Shown piece after piece: positions 34,116 through 44,064 of a stretch of DNA of 64,000 nucleotides. Position 1 is the stretch's first letter. Each line of letters begins with the position of its first letter. The stretch is taken from assembly GCA_024195585.1 (NCBI GenBank), contig SWBL01000198.1, forward strand, positions 1-64,000, read 5' to 3'. This DNA comes from Aureobasidium sp. EXF-3400 (Eukaryota; Ascomycota; Dothideomycetes; Dothideales; Saccotheciaceae). The position numbers and the translations under genes are program-made. Below the pieces are notes generated by a model. The model searched no databases. It worked only from the letters and a program-made list of their open reading frames with translations, and had not been told where the DNA came from.

Positions 34116-34205
34116 GGTCGGTTAGCTCAGTTGGTTAGAGCGTGGTGCTAATATCTTCCAATACACGGCACGCCAAGGTCGCGGGTTCGACCCCCGTACT
34201 GACCA
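34116..34205 (+). tRNA. tRNA-Ile (anticodon AAT) with 16-nt intron
   Basis: The acceptor stem GGTCGGT pairs with ACTGACC, with discriminator A at 34205. The D arm contains the A box TTAGCTCAGTTGG. The anticodon stem TGGTG/CGCCA surrounds the loop CTAATA-A, with anticodon AAT at 34150-34152. A 16-nt intron (34154-34169) sits directly after position 37, the canonical site for eukaryotic nuclear tRNA introns. The B box GGGTTCGACCC is intact in the TPsiC arm. All four arms pair, so the gene should be functional. It decodes ATT/ATC after A34-to-inosine editing. Confidence 0.96.
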
Positions 34206-34671
34206 TCAAATTTACCTTTTGCATCGATACAGGATCCCTGTATCGTTGAAGGATCATCACTTTTGGTTTCAGTGGCTGAAAACTCTTTCTGGACTTCGGC
34301 ATCGTTGGCACGCGATGGATTTGCGCATGGCTTGGTACCAGATCATGATTTTGCTGAAGATAGTGGTAAACAGCTCGAAAAAAGCATGTCTGAAGATATC
34401 TTACAGCCGTGGAGTAGGTAGAGTGTCCTTGTTCCCTCAGGTGCAAGTGACAATTGCCTACTCGCATGCGATGTCTAAGCTCATCTACACCTGCTGATTA
34501 CTATATTCACCTCATAGAAAAAGACAAGAACGAGGAACATGACTTGGAAGAAGTAGAAAAGAGCCCTTGTTGAAGGCGGGCTCTGTAGGTATACAATTCG
34601 TTACAGTTCGTATCTATTATAATCATGTTGAAAACAAAACTCCCTCGCTACAAACGCAATCACGAGTGTTT

Positions 34672-36279
34672 TCACTCGTCAACAGTCTTTCTCGAGCGAC
34701 CTCTCCAGTGCAGCCATACGATAGGAACAACACTGACACCAATCATCAAAGCAGTACCGACACCTGCACTAGCCTTAAGTCCAATGCCCTCAAACATCTG
34801 GGGGAACCAGAAGGGACCGATGAAACCCCAGATCTGGCGGACAAAGGTGATGAAGACACCGACACTAGCGGCTTCTTCTTGGTGACAGTCGACGGCGTAG
34901 GTGATGAGGACGGTGGTGACAATTTGGTTTCCAACGGCGGCGATGGCGGCGCCGATAAGGGGTGTGACATTCCATTTCATGGTGTCATCGGTCTGGATGA
35001 GGAAGACAATGTAACCGACAATACCGAGTAAGAAACCCGAGTAGCTGAGCCAGAGACGGTATTCAGGCAGAGGACGATGGCCAGCAGGCATCTTGCGAGC
35101 CTTGCGCTTCATCCAGAAATCGGACAGAACACCTCCAAGCTGTTCACCAATCACAGCACCGATGATAATACTAGCGAATTGATATCCGATCTGCTGAGCG
35201 TTGAACTTGTACTTCTCTTGAAACAGTTGAGGAATCTCGACGGTGACAAGGATGGAAGTAAGCAGGAAGACCATGGAGTAAGAGGCAGCAGGGATTAGGA
35301 CTGTAGCGTGACGACCCATGGTCAAGGGCTGGATAAAGTCCCAGGCTCTCATGGGAGTAGGGTCGATGCGTCTGAAGTTATAATATTCTTGCTTGAGATC
35401 AGAACCTTGGTGCTCAACACCCTGGCGCAAATATCTGGTTTCAGGACAGAAGAAGAGGGCAAGGATGAACTGAACACCGTTGATGATGGCAAGGATGTAG
35501 TAGATCCAGCGGTAGCCGACGTTGTTGGCGACGAAACCCATGGTGAAACCACCCAATGGAACGCCAATTGTGACCATAAGCGTCCATATGCCAAGGTAGG
35601 TACCACGTTCTTTCTTGAAGAAGGTTTCACTGACGACACCGGTTCCGATGGCTCCAGCGGGACTGATGAAGAAAGCGACCAACGCTCTGCATGCTGCCAT
35701 GCTGGCATAGCTATGACTGTAGGCGCATCCAATGTTACAAACAAGACTGCCGATCAGAGAAATCAACCAGATTGGACGACGTCCGTATCGGATGGAGAGT
35801 GGTCTCCAGAATAGTGGCGCTCCACCTAAGATTGCGATTTGTAGAGAGGTGAGGTAAGAGGCTCTTTGGATGCTGCAGCCCAAGTCTTCATGGATGTTGA
35901 AGTAAGCCGGAATGATTGCTGCAGCTGTGAATGTGCTCATCATCGCATGGAATGCGACCAGTAAGAGGTTGATGGTTTTCTACGATATGTCAGACATTGT
36001 ACGAATTTTTGTACAGATGAGTCATCTAACCTTCCAAGTCTTCCAGTTCAATGGATCCGCATCACCAAAGCCAGGCATAGGGTCCAGTTCCAACGTGCCA
36101 TGTCGCTTCAGAAGGTAGTCGCGATGCTCGGGAGAGAGATTGGCGGCATCACCGGCGATATGAGTTGACCATGGTGCCAGGCCGCCAGTCTCGAGCTTTT
36201 CGAGCTGTCCTGCAGTGACATGGTCGTCTGTCTCAGAAGGCTCGCGAAGGTCGGCCTTGAAGTCAGGATTGTGTTGCAT
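34672..36279 (-). CDS. MFS transporter, DHA1 (drug:H+ antiporter) type
   Basis: There are two exons (36279-36031 and 35979-34672), giving 518 residues. The cytosolic N-terminus starts MQHNPDFKADLREPSETDDH and ends in DADPLNWKTWKKTINLLLVA, where the family motif NPxNWxxxxK appears as DPLNWKTWK just before TM1. Loop 2-3 reads RYGRRPIWL (motif A-like), and TM5 carries GVPLGGFTMGFVANNVGYRW (motif C region), typical of 12-TM DHA1 antiporters. The sixth loop has CPETRYLRQGVE. The C-terminus ends WLHWRGRSRKTVDE. Fungal relatives export toxins, antifungals, polyamines or pathway products. The substrate is unknown. It lies between the SDR and the P450, which makes an export role for their chemistry plausible but unproven. 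Confidence 0.88.
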
Positions 36280-38208
36280 CTTGACCGTGTCGCAACCTGA
36301 GATGAAAGAAGTGGGTGTAGGAGAGCAGTGTAGGTGTTGGGGACGGACCCTTTTATCCCTGGCGAGCAACTCGAAACGGTTGGCCTCAATATGAAAAATT
36401 TGTGGGGAGAAGGAATCGATTTTCTCCGCCTTCTCCACAAGCGTCCTCACGGATGGTCAAAAAAGTGGTCCCAGCGAGATAGACGTACCCACTTAATACA
36501 GCAACGCGATTGGATCGGTGGGTCTTCCTGACTGTGCATTGACGGATCATCCGGGGTACTGCTGTATTGATAATTTGACAGAGAAGAGTTTGTTGGACCG
36601 CTGAATTCCAGAAAAGTGTTGCTCTAATGTCTTTGGATGTCGGTTTATCCAGAGTTCAGATACGCTGGGAGATGTGGCGTTCCAAGCAAAGTCTGTTGCA
36701 ACCAAGCCTTCCAAGCAATACTTTTACTGCGGCTCAAGTTTGGTCCGCGTAGGGGGCGTTGATTTTAGGTCTGGGCGAAGGATAACATCCTTACGGCGGC
36801 TGGCTCGCGCTTCACGCCGATTCTAGCACCAATTTTAGGGCAGACTTGCCGGCTGACGCTTTGTTGGATAAATGCGAAGCCCGAGATTGGTCGTTTACTG
36901 CAACGAGATTGCGGACCCGGGCTCTGGTATTGAACCCCACGGTAACCCCCACACCCCACTGGTCTGGGTGTTTGTCGAATGGAATAACCCCCATGGGCAG
37001 CGGCGGACCAGATGGTGTCAATGTAAAATGTAAAGCGTAGCTGTCAAAATACAGTGTGTTTTGGAAGACACAGGATCGTGTCCAAAACGAGCCGCCATTC
37101 TATCAGCTCTCTTCGGACTTTTACCAAGCTTGAGAGCAGTTTGCAATTTTACAGCTTACCTATCGCTCCACGTCGAGATTGGAGTGGTGTTCTACTAGGC
37201 AGTCAAGCCAGGGTCAGTGAGAGTCTGTGTGCTTGCAAGTTGCAGCTTAGCTTTGAGCAAGCTACTCGACCAATCTTAGGCCTTGATTCTTTTAGCGGAC
37301 TTGACCTCAATACTGTGCTTACGCCTTGTAGCTCAAGTCAGCAGTCTCTCTGTACGTACACAACAGTGCCTTGTTGTAGATGGCTATCCAAGATGATCGA
37401 GCTGCGGTGGCCTCCAGAACCAACGGCTCCCTGTCTCCGGTTCAATTCTCCTCTGAAACTCGCACCTGAGAACAATTCCTTGCGGATTGTTCGGATGTCC
37501 GTGATTGTCTGGATCCATTGGAAGAATTGCCGTTTTACCAGCAGCTGCCGTCATTTTTGTCTTCCAGTACCGATATCGAAGAGCAAGCCGAGAATCCGTG
37601 AAGGGAGGAAAAAGCAGTCGTGTGCGAATGTGCGGCAGATGCTCCAGAGTCGAAATGCCGATTTCTTCTGCCGAAACGACGCTTCGCAAGTCACAATCTC
37701 GTGCTTCACGTGCCACGATGATGTAAACCTGTAGAATTACCCGTATCCGTACTGCTTTCAAGATACCATAGATACTATTATTGACCAGCGAGTGGCACAA
37801 GCATGAAATGCATCAGAAAGTGGCGATCTGTTCGGTGACAAAAAGAAAAAGTCTAGAAGGTACGGGACAGGTTGTCAAGATCAAATGAGGCGGCATGAGA
37901 GCATGTCGCCAAACGGTGGTGGGGAAGCTCGTCTCAGAATCTGGGGCCCCATTGCCAAAACACCGATCGTCAGAACAGTAGTTGTGACTTGCACTCTCGC
38001 GCCCTGCAGACTTTCTAAAAACCGAGGATAAGGAGGTGCCAAACCCGAGTTCCCGAGAGCTTTTGCAACTGCCGTTTATAGGCCAAGCTGGAAGTCGTTG
38101 TTGTGCCCATGCGACCTCCTGCAACACCACGGCAGTTGCGAATGTGACATTGCCGAAGCTGCGTATGGCTGGCCGCTTGACTGAGTATTGGTGTAAACAG
38201 CAGCAGTA
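36280..38208. other. 2-kb intergenic region between DHA1 carrier and P450
   Basis: This is the region between divergent start codons. Frames at 37054-37734 (plus) and 37384-37800 (minus) are open but overlap each other and match nothing I know. The sequence may be an eroded gene or a long bidirectional promoter. Confidence 0.35.
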
Positions 38209-38216
38209 CATATAAG
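38209..38216 (+). promoter_or_regulatory. TATA-like element of the P450 gene
   Basis: CATATAAG lies about 155 bp upstream of the P450 ATG, with a CT-rich leader between. Position and sequence fit a TATA box. Confidence 0.35.
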
Positions 38217-38367
38217 CTGCCTGCTGCAACTTGTAAGTCAGAAAGGCATCACTTGCGCATCACTTTCCCATAACCTACCACTTCTCGTTCTCTTCAACCG
38301 AGTGTTCATACCATATCGTCCACCCATCATCCTCACATATCCCGAGCATCTTGAAGTTTAACACATC

Positions 38368-40005
38368 ATGATCATCGGCGAGCTATTACCACTTCTGGTG
38401 GCATACTGGCCAGTCGTGCTAGCAGCATCAGCAGCTGCATACCTCCTCAACAACAAGTTCTACAAAGGCTTGAACAAATACCCTGGTGCTCCTCTAGCAG
38501 CCTACACAAACTGGTGGCGCTACTTCGAAGTACGAGCCCAGAAATCAGAAGTCACACATGTAGCTCTTCACAAGCAGCATGGAGATATCGTCAGACTTGG
38601 ACCTAACGTCCTGTCGTTTGCCGACCCCAAGGCTATCAAGACTATCTATGGTCTGAACAAGGGTATGACCAAGTCGGACTTTTACCCTGTCCAACAAGCC
38701 GTCTCGAAGGGCAAGCGTCTGCAATCACTGTTCTCAACCACCTGGGAGGATTACCACGCCAAGTACAGAAGATGCGTCAACGGTGCTTTCGCCATGTCCT
38801 CGCTGGTCGAGTACGAGCCTCTAGTCGATAGCACAACGGACGTCTACATTGAGCGCACCAAGGAGCTCTACTGCGGAGAGAAGCCCCAAAGATGTGACTT
38901 CACTCGCTGGTTGCAATTCTACGCTTTCGACGTTATTGGAGAGTTGACTTGGAGCAAGCGTCTCGGATACATCGAGAGAGACGAGGATGTCGATGGCATC
39001 ATTGAGTTCTTGAACAAGTTCCTCTCGTATGCCGCACCCGTAAGTTTTCTTGTCCCAGTGTGATAGCTGCACATCACTGACAACACTCTCCAGATTGGCC
39101 AAATGCCCTTCCTTGATCTTCTTCTGGAAAAGAACCCTCTCAAGCTTCAACTCGAGAAATGGGGTATCAACAAGAAGGTCTTCCCTGTAACCAAATTCGC
39201 ACTTGACCGCTCAGGCGAGCGCAAGGATGAGATGCAGAAAGTCCGCGAAACCGGCATCGTCGAGAAGCGTCCTGGCCGCGGTATCGATCTCCTCACCAAG
39301 TTCAACCAAGCTCAACACGACCACCCTGAATTCATGACCGATGCCCAAGTGCTGGCAGCATCGACAAGTATGGTGTTTGCTGGAAGCGAGACTACCGCCA
39401 TCAGTTTGAGCAGTGTCTTCTACCACCTGGTCAGACACCCCAAGGTCTACGCAAAGTTGATGCAAGAGCTTGACGATGCCGCCGAGACTGGTGCGATCCA
39501 ACAACGTGATAACAACAAGGTGTCTTGGGCAGAGAGTCAGAAACTTCCTTACCTCGACGCTGTTATTCAAGAATCATTCCGCATGCACCCCGCTGCTGGC
39601 TTGATCCTCGAACGCATTACCCCCAAGCAAGGCATTGAGATCTGTGGCGAGCACATTCCCGGCGGTGTCATCGTCGGCTGCAACTCTTGGGTCCTCCACC
39701 GCCGCCCCGAAGTCTTCGGTGCCGACGTCGAGACTTTCAGACCTGAACGATGGATTGAGGCCGACCCATTGAAGCTCAAGGAGATGAAGGCCACCATGTT
39801 CCAATTCGGTGCCGGCGCTAGAACTTGCATTGGCAAGAACATCAGCTTGTTGGAGATCTACAAGTTGGTGCCGACGTTCCTGAGAACTTTCGAGATTGAG
39901 ATGGCTTGCGACGACTGGAAGAAGAGAAATGCTTGGTTCGTCCGCCAGAGCGAGTTCTACACCAACTTCAAGTTGAGAAGTGTTCCTCGCGAGGTTCCTG
40001 TATAG
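38368..40005 (+). CDS. Cytochrome P450 monooxygenase
   Basis: There are two exons (38368-39039 and 39094-40005), giving 527 residues. The N-terminus MIIGELLPLLVAYWPVVLAA is a membrane anchor for the ER, followed by the hinge KYPGAPLAAYTNWWRYFEV. The I-helix has FAGSETTAI (about 320-325), the K-helix ESFR (384-387), the PERF-type motif FRPERW (439-444) and the haem loop FGAGARTCIG with ligand Cys near 469. All key residues are intact, so an active haem monooxygenase needing NADPH-P450 reductase is expected. The LGPNVLSFADPKAIKTIYG and CGEHIPGGVIVGCNSWVLHR segments recall pisatin-demethylase-like fungal P450s, but the substrate cannot be assigned. A GST gene follows 257 bp downstream on the same strand. 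Confidence 0.93.
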
Positions 40006-40191
40006 TTTCGATATAAATTGATGCCTGTAACGATATCCAAAACCATTTGTCAAATCATTCTTGTCAATCAGCAGCGATAATCCACAAAGTGATGTCGTCA
40101 ATCTCCGCAGGACCTCGGGCAGCGACAACAAAGCGTCAGTGACTCACCAGCAACGGCTGAAACCTTGATGGCAACCCCGCTCCGCCATCAA

Positions 40192-40198
40192 TATAAAT
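40192..40198 (+). promoter_or_regulatory. TATA-like element of the GST gene
   Basis: TATAAAT lies about 65 bp upstream of the GST start in the short P450-GST gap, a spacing compatible with a core promoter. Confidence 0.4.
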
Positions 40199-40262
40199 CG
40201 TATACCAACCCCGCCATTCCAGACCCCTTCTCCAAGAGTCAACTGTCGTTTCACTAGACACC

Positions 40263-40972
40263 ATGCCAGACATCACGCTATACTTTTTGCAAGCCTCTCG
40301 TTGCATTCGCACAGCCTGGCAACTGGAAGAACTAGACCTGGACTACAAACTCGAATTCACCGAGCGCGAGAACGGCAAAGCACCCCAGCAATTCAAAGAC
40401 AACTCTGGCGACGCGTTAGGCAAATTTCCTTTGATCAAAGATGGAGACTTGATCGTGGGAGAAAGTGGTGCTATAGCCGAGTACGTTGAAGCCTGAGATG
40501 CTCTGAGTGGCTTTGCACCTTACTGATGCTTCAAATCAGATATCTGTGTGAGAAATACGACACCTCAAACAAACTCCTTCCCAAAGACTCGGCCACGCGC
40601 GTGCAATGTCTTCGTTGGGTACATGCGGCCGAAGCCACGTATGCGCTGCACGCACTAGCCATCCTCTACACACGCTGGTTCGGTGCCGACAACCCAGCCG
40701 CAGCAGAAAAGACCGAAGAAGGCATGTCAGTCAACGTATGCAAAGACATGGATTTTCTGGAAAAGGAGCTGGGAAAGAGTGAAGGGAAGTTCTTGGTTGG
40801 GGACAGTGTCACCGTGGCTGATTGTATGATGTTGTTTTCGGCACAGTTCATTCTGGCGAGGCAGTTGGGTACCAAAGGCAAGAAGTGGGAGAAGATTGAA
40901 AAGTGGATTGCCGATTGTGAGGCAACGGAGAGCTACAAGCGTGCTCTCGAAAAGACAGGACACAAGCTGTAG
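40263..40972 (+). CDS. Glutathione S-transferase
   Basis: There are two exons (40263-40480 and 40540-40972) joined in phase 2 (GTACGT donor), giving 216 residues. The thioredoxin-like N-domain starts MPDITLYFLQASRCIRTAWQ, with Ser-Arg at the position of the catalytic Ser/Tyr, then GKFPLIKDGDLIVGESGAIA, which carries the cis-Pro and the E-S glutathione-gamma-glutamyl contact. The all-helical C-domain follows, with KFLVGDSVTVADCMMLFSAQ (N-capping box S/T-x-A-D). This layout matches fungal Gtt1-type and related GSTs, which conjugate glutathione to electrophiles. It lies directly downstream of the P450, consistent with phase I/phase II detoxification, although they need not be co-regulated. Confidence 0.9.
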
Positions 40973-41238
40973 ACGCCCACCCATCGGGTCATCATAGAGA
41001 GATAGATGCATCAGAAAGACCAAAGCACCATGTTGTTTCAAAACAAAGTGACAAGTCACAATGATGTCAAGGGTCGTTTCGCCAGGGTCTCGAAGCTCCC
41101 CCCACTCCCGCCAAGCCTCTTCCAAATGAGACCACGAGATTGAATGTGACCCCCCTCATCTGACCTTCTCTCCTTCTTCCACCTACAAACAAAACACCTA
41201 CTCCAAACCATCTTCCTATACCACACATAAACGTCAAT

Positions 41239-41664
41239 ATGGTCGCCCAAACCGCCGAGTTCAAGAAGGCTATCGAGGACAGCCGCAAGCTCAAGGCCAA
41301 GCCTTCGGATGATGAGCTCCTCCAGGTACCAATGGCCGCAAGCACAAAAGCACGAGGGAACCACGTGGACTGACTGTGGCGGTATAGCTCTACGGACTGT
41401 TCAAGCAGGGTACCCAGGACCCTCCTATCGAGTCCTCTGACAAGCCCGGCATGTTCGACCTCAAGGTAACGCCCGCACTCTTACTCGAGACTCTCTGCTC
41501 GTCAAGTCGAACACACCGCTGACAGACATCTTCCATAACAGGGCAAGGCCAAGAGAAACGCATGGCAGAAGCTCGTCGACGAGGGTGTCTCGCCTTCGGA
41601 CGCCCAGAAGAAGTACGTCGCTCTCGTCGAGTCGCTCAAGAAGAAGCACGGTTACACCGGTTAA
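41239..41664 (+). CDS. Acyl-CoA-binding protein
   Basis: There are three exons (41239-41325, 41388-41465, 41542-41664), giving 95 residues. The start is MVAQTAEFKKAIEDSRKLKA. The acyl-CoA-binding signature LYGLFKQGTQDP and then MFDLKGKAKRNAWQKLVDEG are present. The Lys and Trp residues that hold the CoA 3'-phosphate and pantetheine are conserved. A usual KKYVALVESLKKKHG helix closes the four-helix bundle. The protein ferries medium- and long-chain acyl-CoA esters in the cytosol. Both introns interrupt helices at phase 0. Length is slightly above the usual 86-92 because of the C-terminal extension KKKHGYTG. Confidence 0.95.
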
Positions 41665-41881
41665 ACGTCGACTTTTTCGTCATTCGATATACCCCCTTCT
41701 GTCATGAATAAAGAGAAGCAATATCATATTATAATCTGCATAACCACTACTCGTTGCCTGGTCTTTCTCTCGTGTTTCATTTTCTGAGCTACAGGCCACA
41801 CTCCTGTGCGCTCCTCGACCGAGCCACTGAGCTATCGAGCCATCTTCGACAAATCGGACGCCCTCAGAAGCCATGGTAAGA

Positions 41882-43534
41882 TCACATGTTGGGGTTGTAC
41901 GTTCCCCACACGACACCTTTCCAGTCAGGTTCCACATGCTGTCTCTCTGCACACCATGGCACCTCGTCCTCGCCATAAGGTGTAAGTGGCAGGTCGTAGG
42001 GCATTCTCACCCCGATAACTTTGTCGACCTCTCCAACGACACCAACCTCTGGCTTGTCCTTCTTGAAAACAGGTACCATAGCGACTTTTTCTCCAGCATC
42101 AGCAAGCCACTGAGGACATACGAGGACGCCAATCTCGAAGCTTTTGATGTTGACATCTCCCTGCTTGTTAGCCATTTCTCCCCATGCCTGCTTCGACAGA
42201 TTTGCCGACGTCACCAAAGTCCAGTCAATTCTGTCACAGCTTTCGTCGGAGAATCTGATGAACGTCTTAATGTGTGGCGCAGCGCGGCGACGACCTGCTT
42301 CGCGCACTCCGTTCTGGTCCTCTCTCATGTCGCCTGCCCAAGTGCACAACAGTGGCTTCATGTACCTCAGCTGTGACTTTTGCATGACCGAATCCAGCTT
42401 CATGTGGATTGAGTTCCCGGATTGGTAGCCATCCAACGAACGTCGAATCTCATCAGCCGTGGGAAAGATGACCCGAACGGATGGTTTCTTGGCCTTCGGT
42501 TGTTGTCCAGCAGTGGTTGTTCCGAGAACATCAAAGAAACCTTCCAGCCACTTCTCGGATGAAGTGCCGACTGAGGATATTTGGACATTGATCTGAGCTT
42601 TGCTTGCGAGTCTGGTTGCCGGAACCTCTGTGAGAACTCGCTCCATACCAGGCCAGCCCCAAAGACTTTGCTTGCTGGTGGTGGTGTTCGTGCCGACTTG
42701 CTGTTTGCCTGGCACACTTGCAACGAGTGCAGCCTTGATAGCAGAGAAGTCATACTTCTTGAGCTGGTTGATTAGAGGTCGGGTGTGATCTCTGAACTTG
42801 TCCTTGTAAGCTTCCAGGTAGTTGAGCAATTCTTGCTTGAACCGAGCGCCAGAGCCTATGGGTGCCTTGGACGTCTCATCCTCTGCAGTGAACAAGGGCA
42901 GGAGTGGTGATCGCCATACTGCTTGACTGAGGTTCGTCCAGTCTTGATGGATCATGTTGGCTGTGTGGATGATGACTTGGGCGGTATCATCGTGTCTGAT
43001 GAGTATCATCATTTTCGAATGATGCGTTCCATAAGCAGGTATCCATGTATGTAAAGCCTGAACATTGAGATACTTCTTGGCCGTGGCCTCGAGATTGATG
43101 CGAGCAAGGCTGTTCTTGTCGTGAAAGCCATGGATGATTTTAGTTTGCACTGTATCGCGTACATCTTCATCCAGATGGCTCATTATGAAGTCGATATCGT
43201 GAAGAAAGTTGAACTGCCATTGCTCCTTAATCATAGGATCTCCAAGGATGTCTGAGAGTGTGACGGTGTCGACATTGGATGAGGCTGGCAAGTCGTGAAT
43301 TTTGGTAAGTTGGAATGGCGAGGGTCGTGTGATCGTGTGTTGTTCTTGATGTTGCTTCTCTTTGCCTTTGTTGCGTGCGAGCGGCGGAGGGCTGATGGTC
43401 TCGCCGGTTGATTCATCTAGGTCGGCAGGCCGATCCCAATTGTACTCATCTTTCGGCGGCGACTCACTGCTTGTTGTGGGTTCATCAACACGTACTCTCT
43501 TGCTCGGTCGCCCACTGTCTGGAAAGTCGGCCAT
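41882..43534 (-). CDS. TDP1: Tyrosyl-DNA phosphodiesterase 1
   Basis: This is a single exon of 550 residues starting MADFPDSGRPSKRVRVDEPT with an NLS-like KRVR. Both catalytic HxKxnN motifs of the phospholipase D superfamily are present: YGTHHSKMMILIRHDDTAQV followed by IIHTANM (His near 172, Lys 174), and HIKTFIRFSDESCDRIDWTL followed by VTSANLSKQAWG (His near 421). TDP1 removes topoisomerase I peptides and other adducts from DNA 3' ends. The N-terminal 90 residues are disordered, as in other TDP1 proteins. The C-terminus (PYDLPLTPYGEDEVPWCAER, then WKGVVWGTYNPNM) is the family's normal ending, so the gene looks complete and unbroken. Confidence 0.95.
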   Translation of the reverse strand: MADFPDSGRPSKRVRVDEPTTSSESPPKDEYNWDRPADLDESTGETISPPPLARNKGKEKQHQEQHTITRPSPFQLTKIHDLPASSNVDTVTLSDILGDPMIKEQWQFNFLHDIDFIMSHLDEDVRDTVQTKIIHGFHDKNSLARINLEATAKKYLNVQALHTWIPAYGTHHSKMMILIRHDDTAQVIIHTANMIHQDWTNLSQAVWRSPLLPLFTAEDETSKAPIGSGARFKQELLNYLEAYKDKFRDHTRPLINQLKKYDFSAIKAALVASVPGKQQVGTNTTTSKQSLWGWPGMERVLTEVPATRLASKAQINVQISSVGTSSEKWLEGFFDVLGTTTAGQQPKAKKPSVRVIFPTADEIRRSLDGYQSGNSIHMKLDSVMQKSQLRYMKPLLCTWAGDMREDQNGVREAGRRRAAPHIKTFIRFSDESCDRIDWTLVTSANLSKQAWGEMANKQGDVNIKSFEIGVLVCPQWLADAGEKVAMVPVFKKDKPEVGVVGEVDKVIGVRMPYDLPLTPYGEDEVPWCAERQHVEPDWKGVVWGTYNPNM

Positions 43535-44064
43535 GATGATTCTGTTGATAAGTGTGTAGTCTGTGTTTAATTAGAGTTGCTGAGGTAGATGACCCTGGCA
43601 GCTTCGCGGCTGCCTCACCGGACGATGTCAACCTCAGACGCTCTTTTCGTATGAGCGACACTCTCTAATGTTTGCACATCAATTTCGAAATTATGTGACA
43701 AGAGGCTTGATAGTTGCAGTGCGCAGGGAATCAAGCCATAAAATTACACGACATTTCTGTACAGTCTTGGAATTCACGCGACAACACGCAGTATGAAAGA
43801 GGATGGTAATAAGTAGAGTAAAAGCATTGGTTTCATGCACTAAATACGTCGTCAAAGATAAGCCATCCACATCAAACACTATAGTACCTATATAAGCAAC
43901 AAGATTGAAGAGTATACGCCAACCGTCTAACCAAGACAGACCCCGAATATCCAGATTTTAGATCGTGATCTCATAAGAAGAAGAAAAGGGAAAACAAAAG
44001 GCCGAAAGAGAATCGTATGTACAAAAAAGAAGGTCCAAGCAGGTTGGAAGCCAAGGGCAAAGAT
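43535..44064. other. Intergenic region between TDP1 and the disordered orphan gene
   Basis: This 530-bp AT-rich stretch holds the TDP1 promoter and the 3' UTR of the next gene. Nothing else was recognised. Confidence 0.4.

Noticed and set aside
36931..36965. C-rich run (AACCCCCACACCCCACT) that could suggest telomere-like repeat
   Set aside because: It does not repeat the fungal TTAGGG/CCCTAA unit and is too short.
37054..37800. Two overlapping open frames (226 codons plus, 138 codons minus) in the gap before the P450
   Set aside because: They oppose each other, match no known domain and have no intron signals that would extend them. An eroded gene is possible but cannot be supported.
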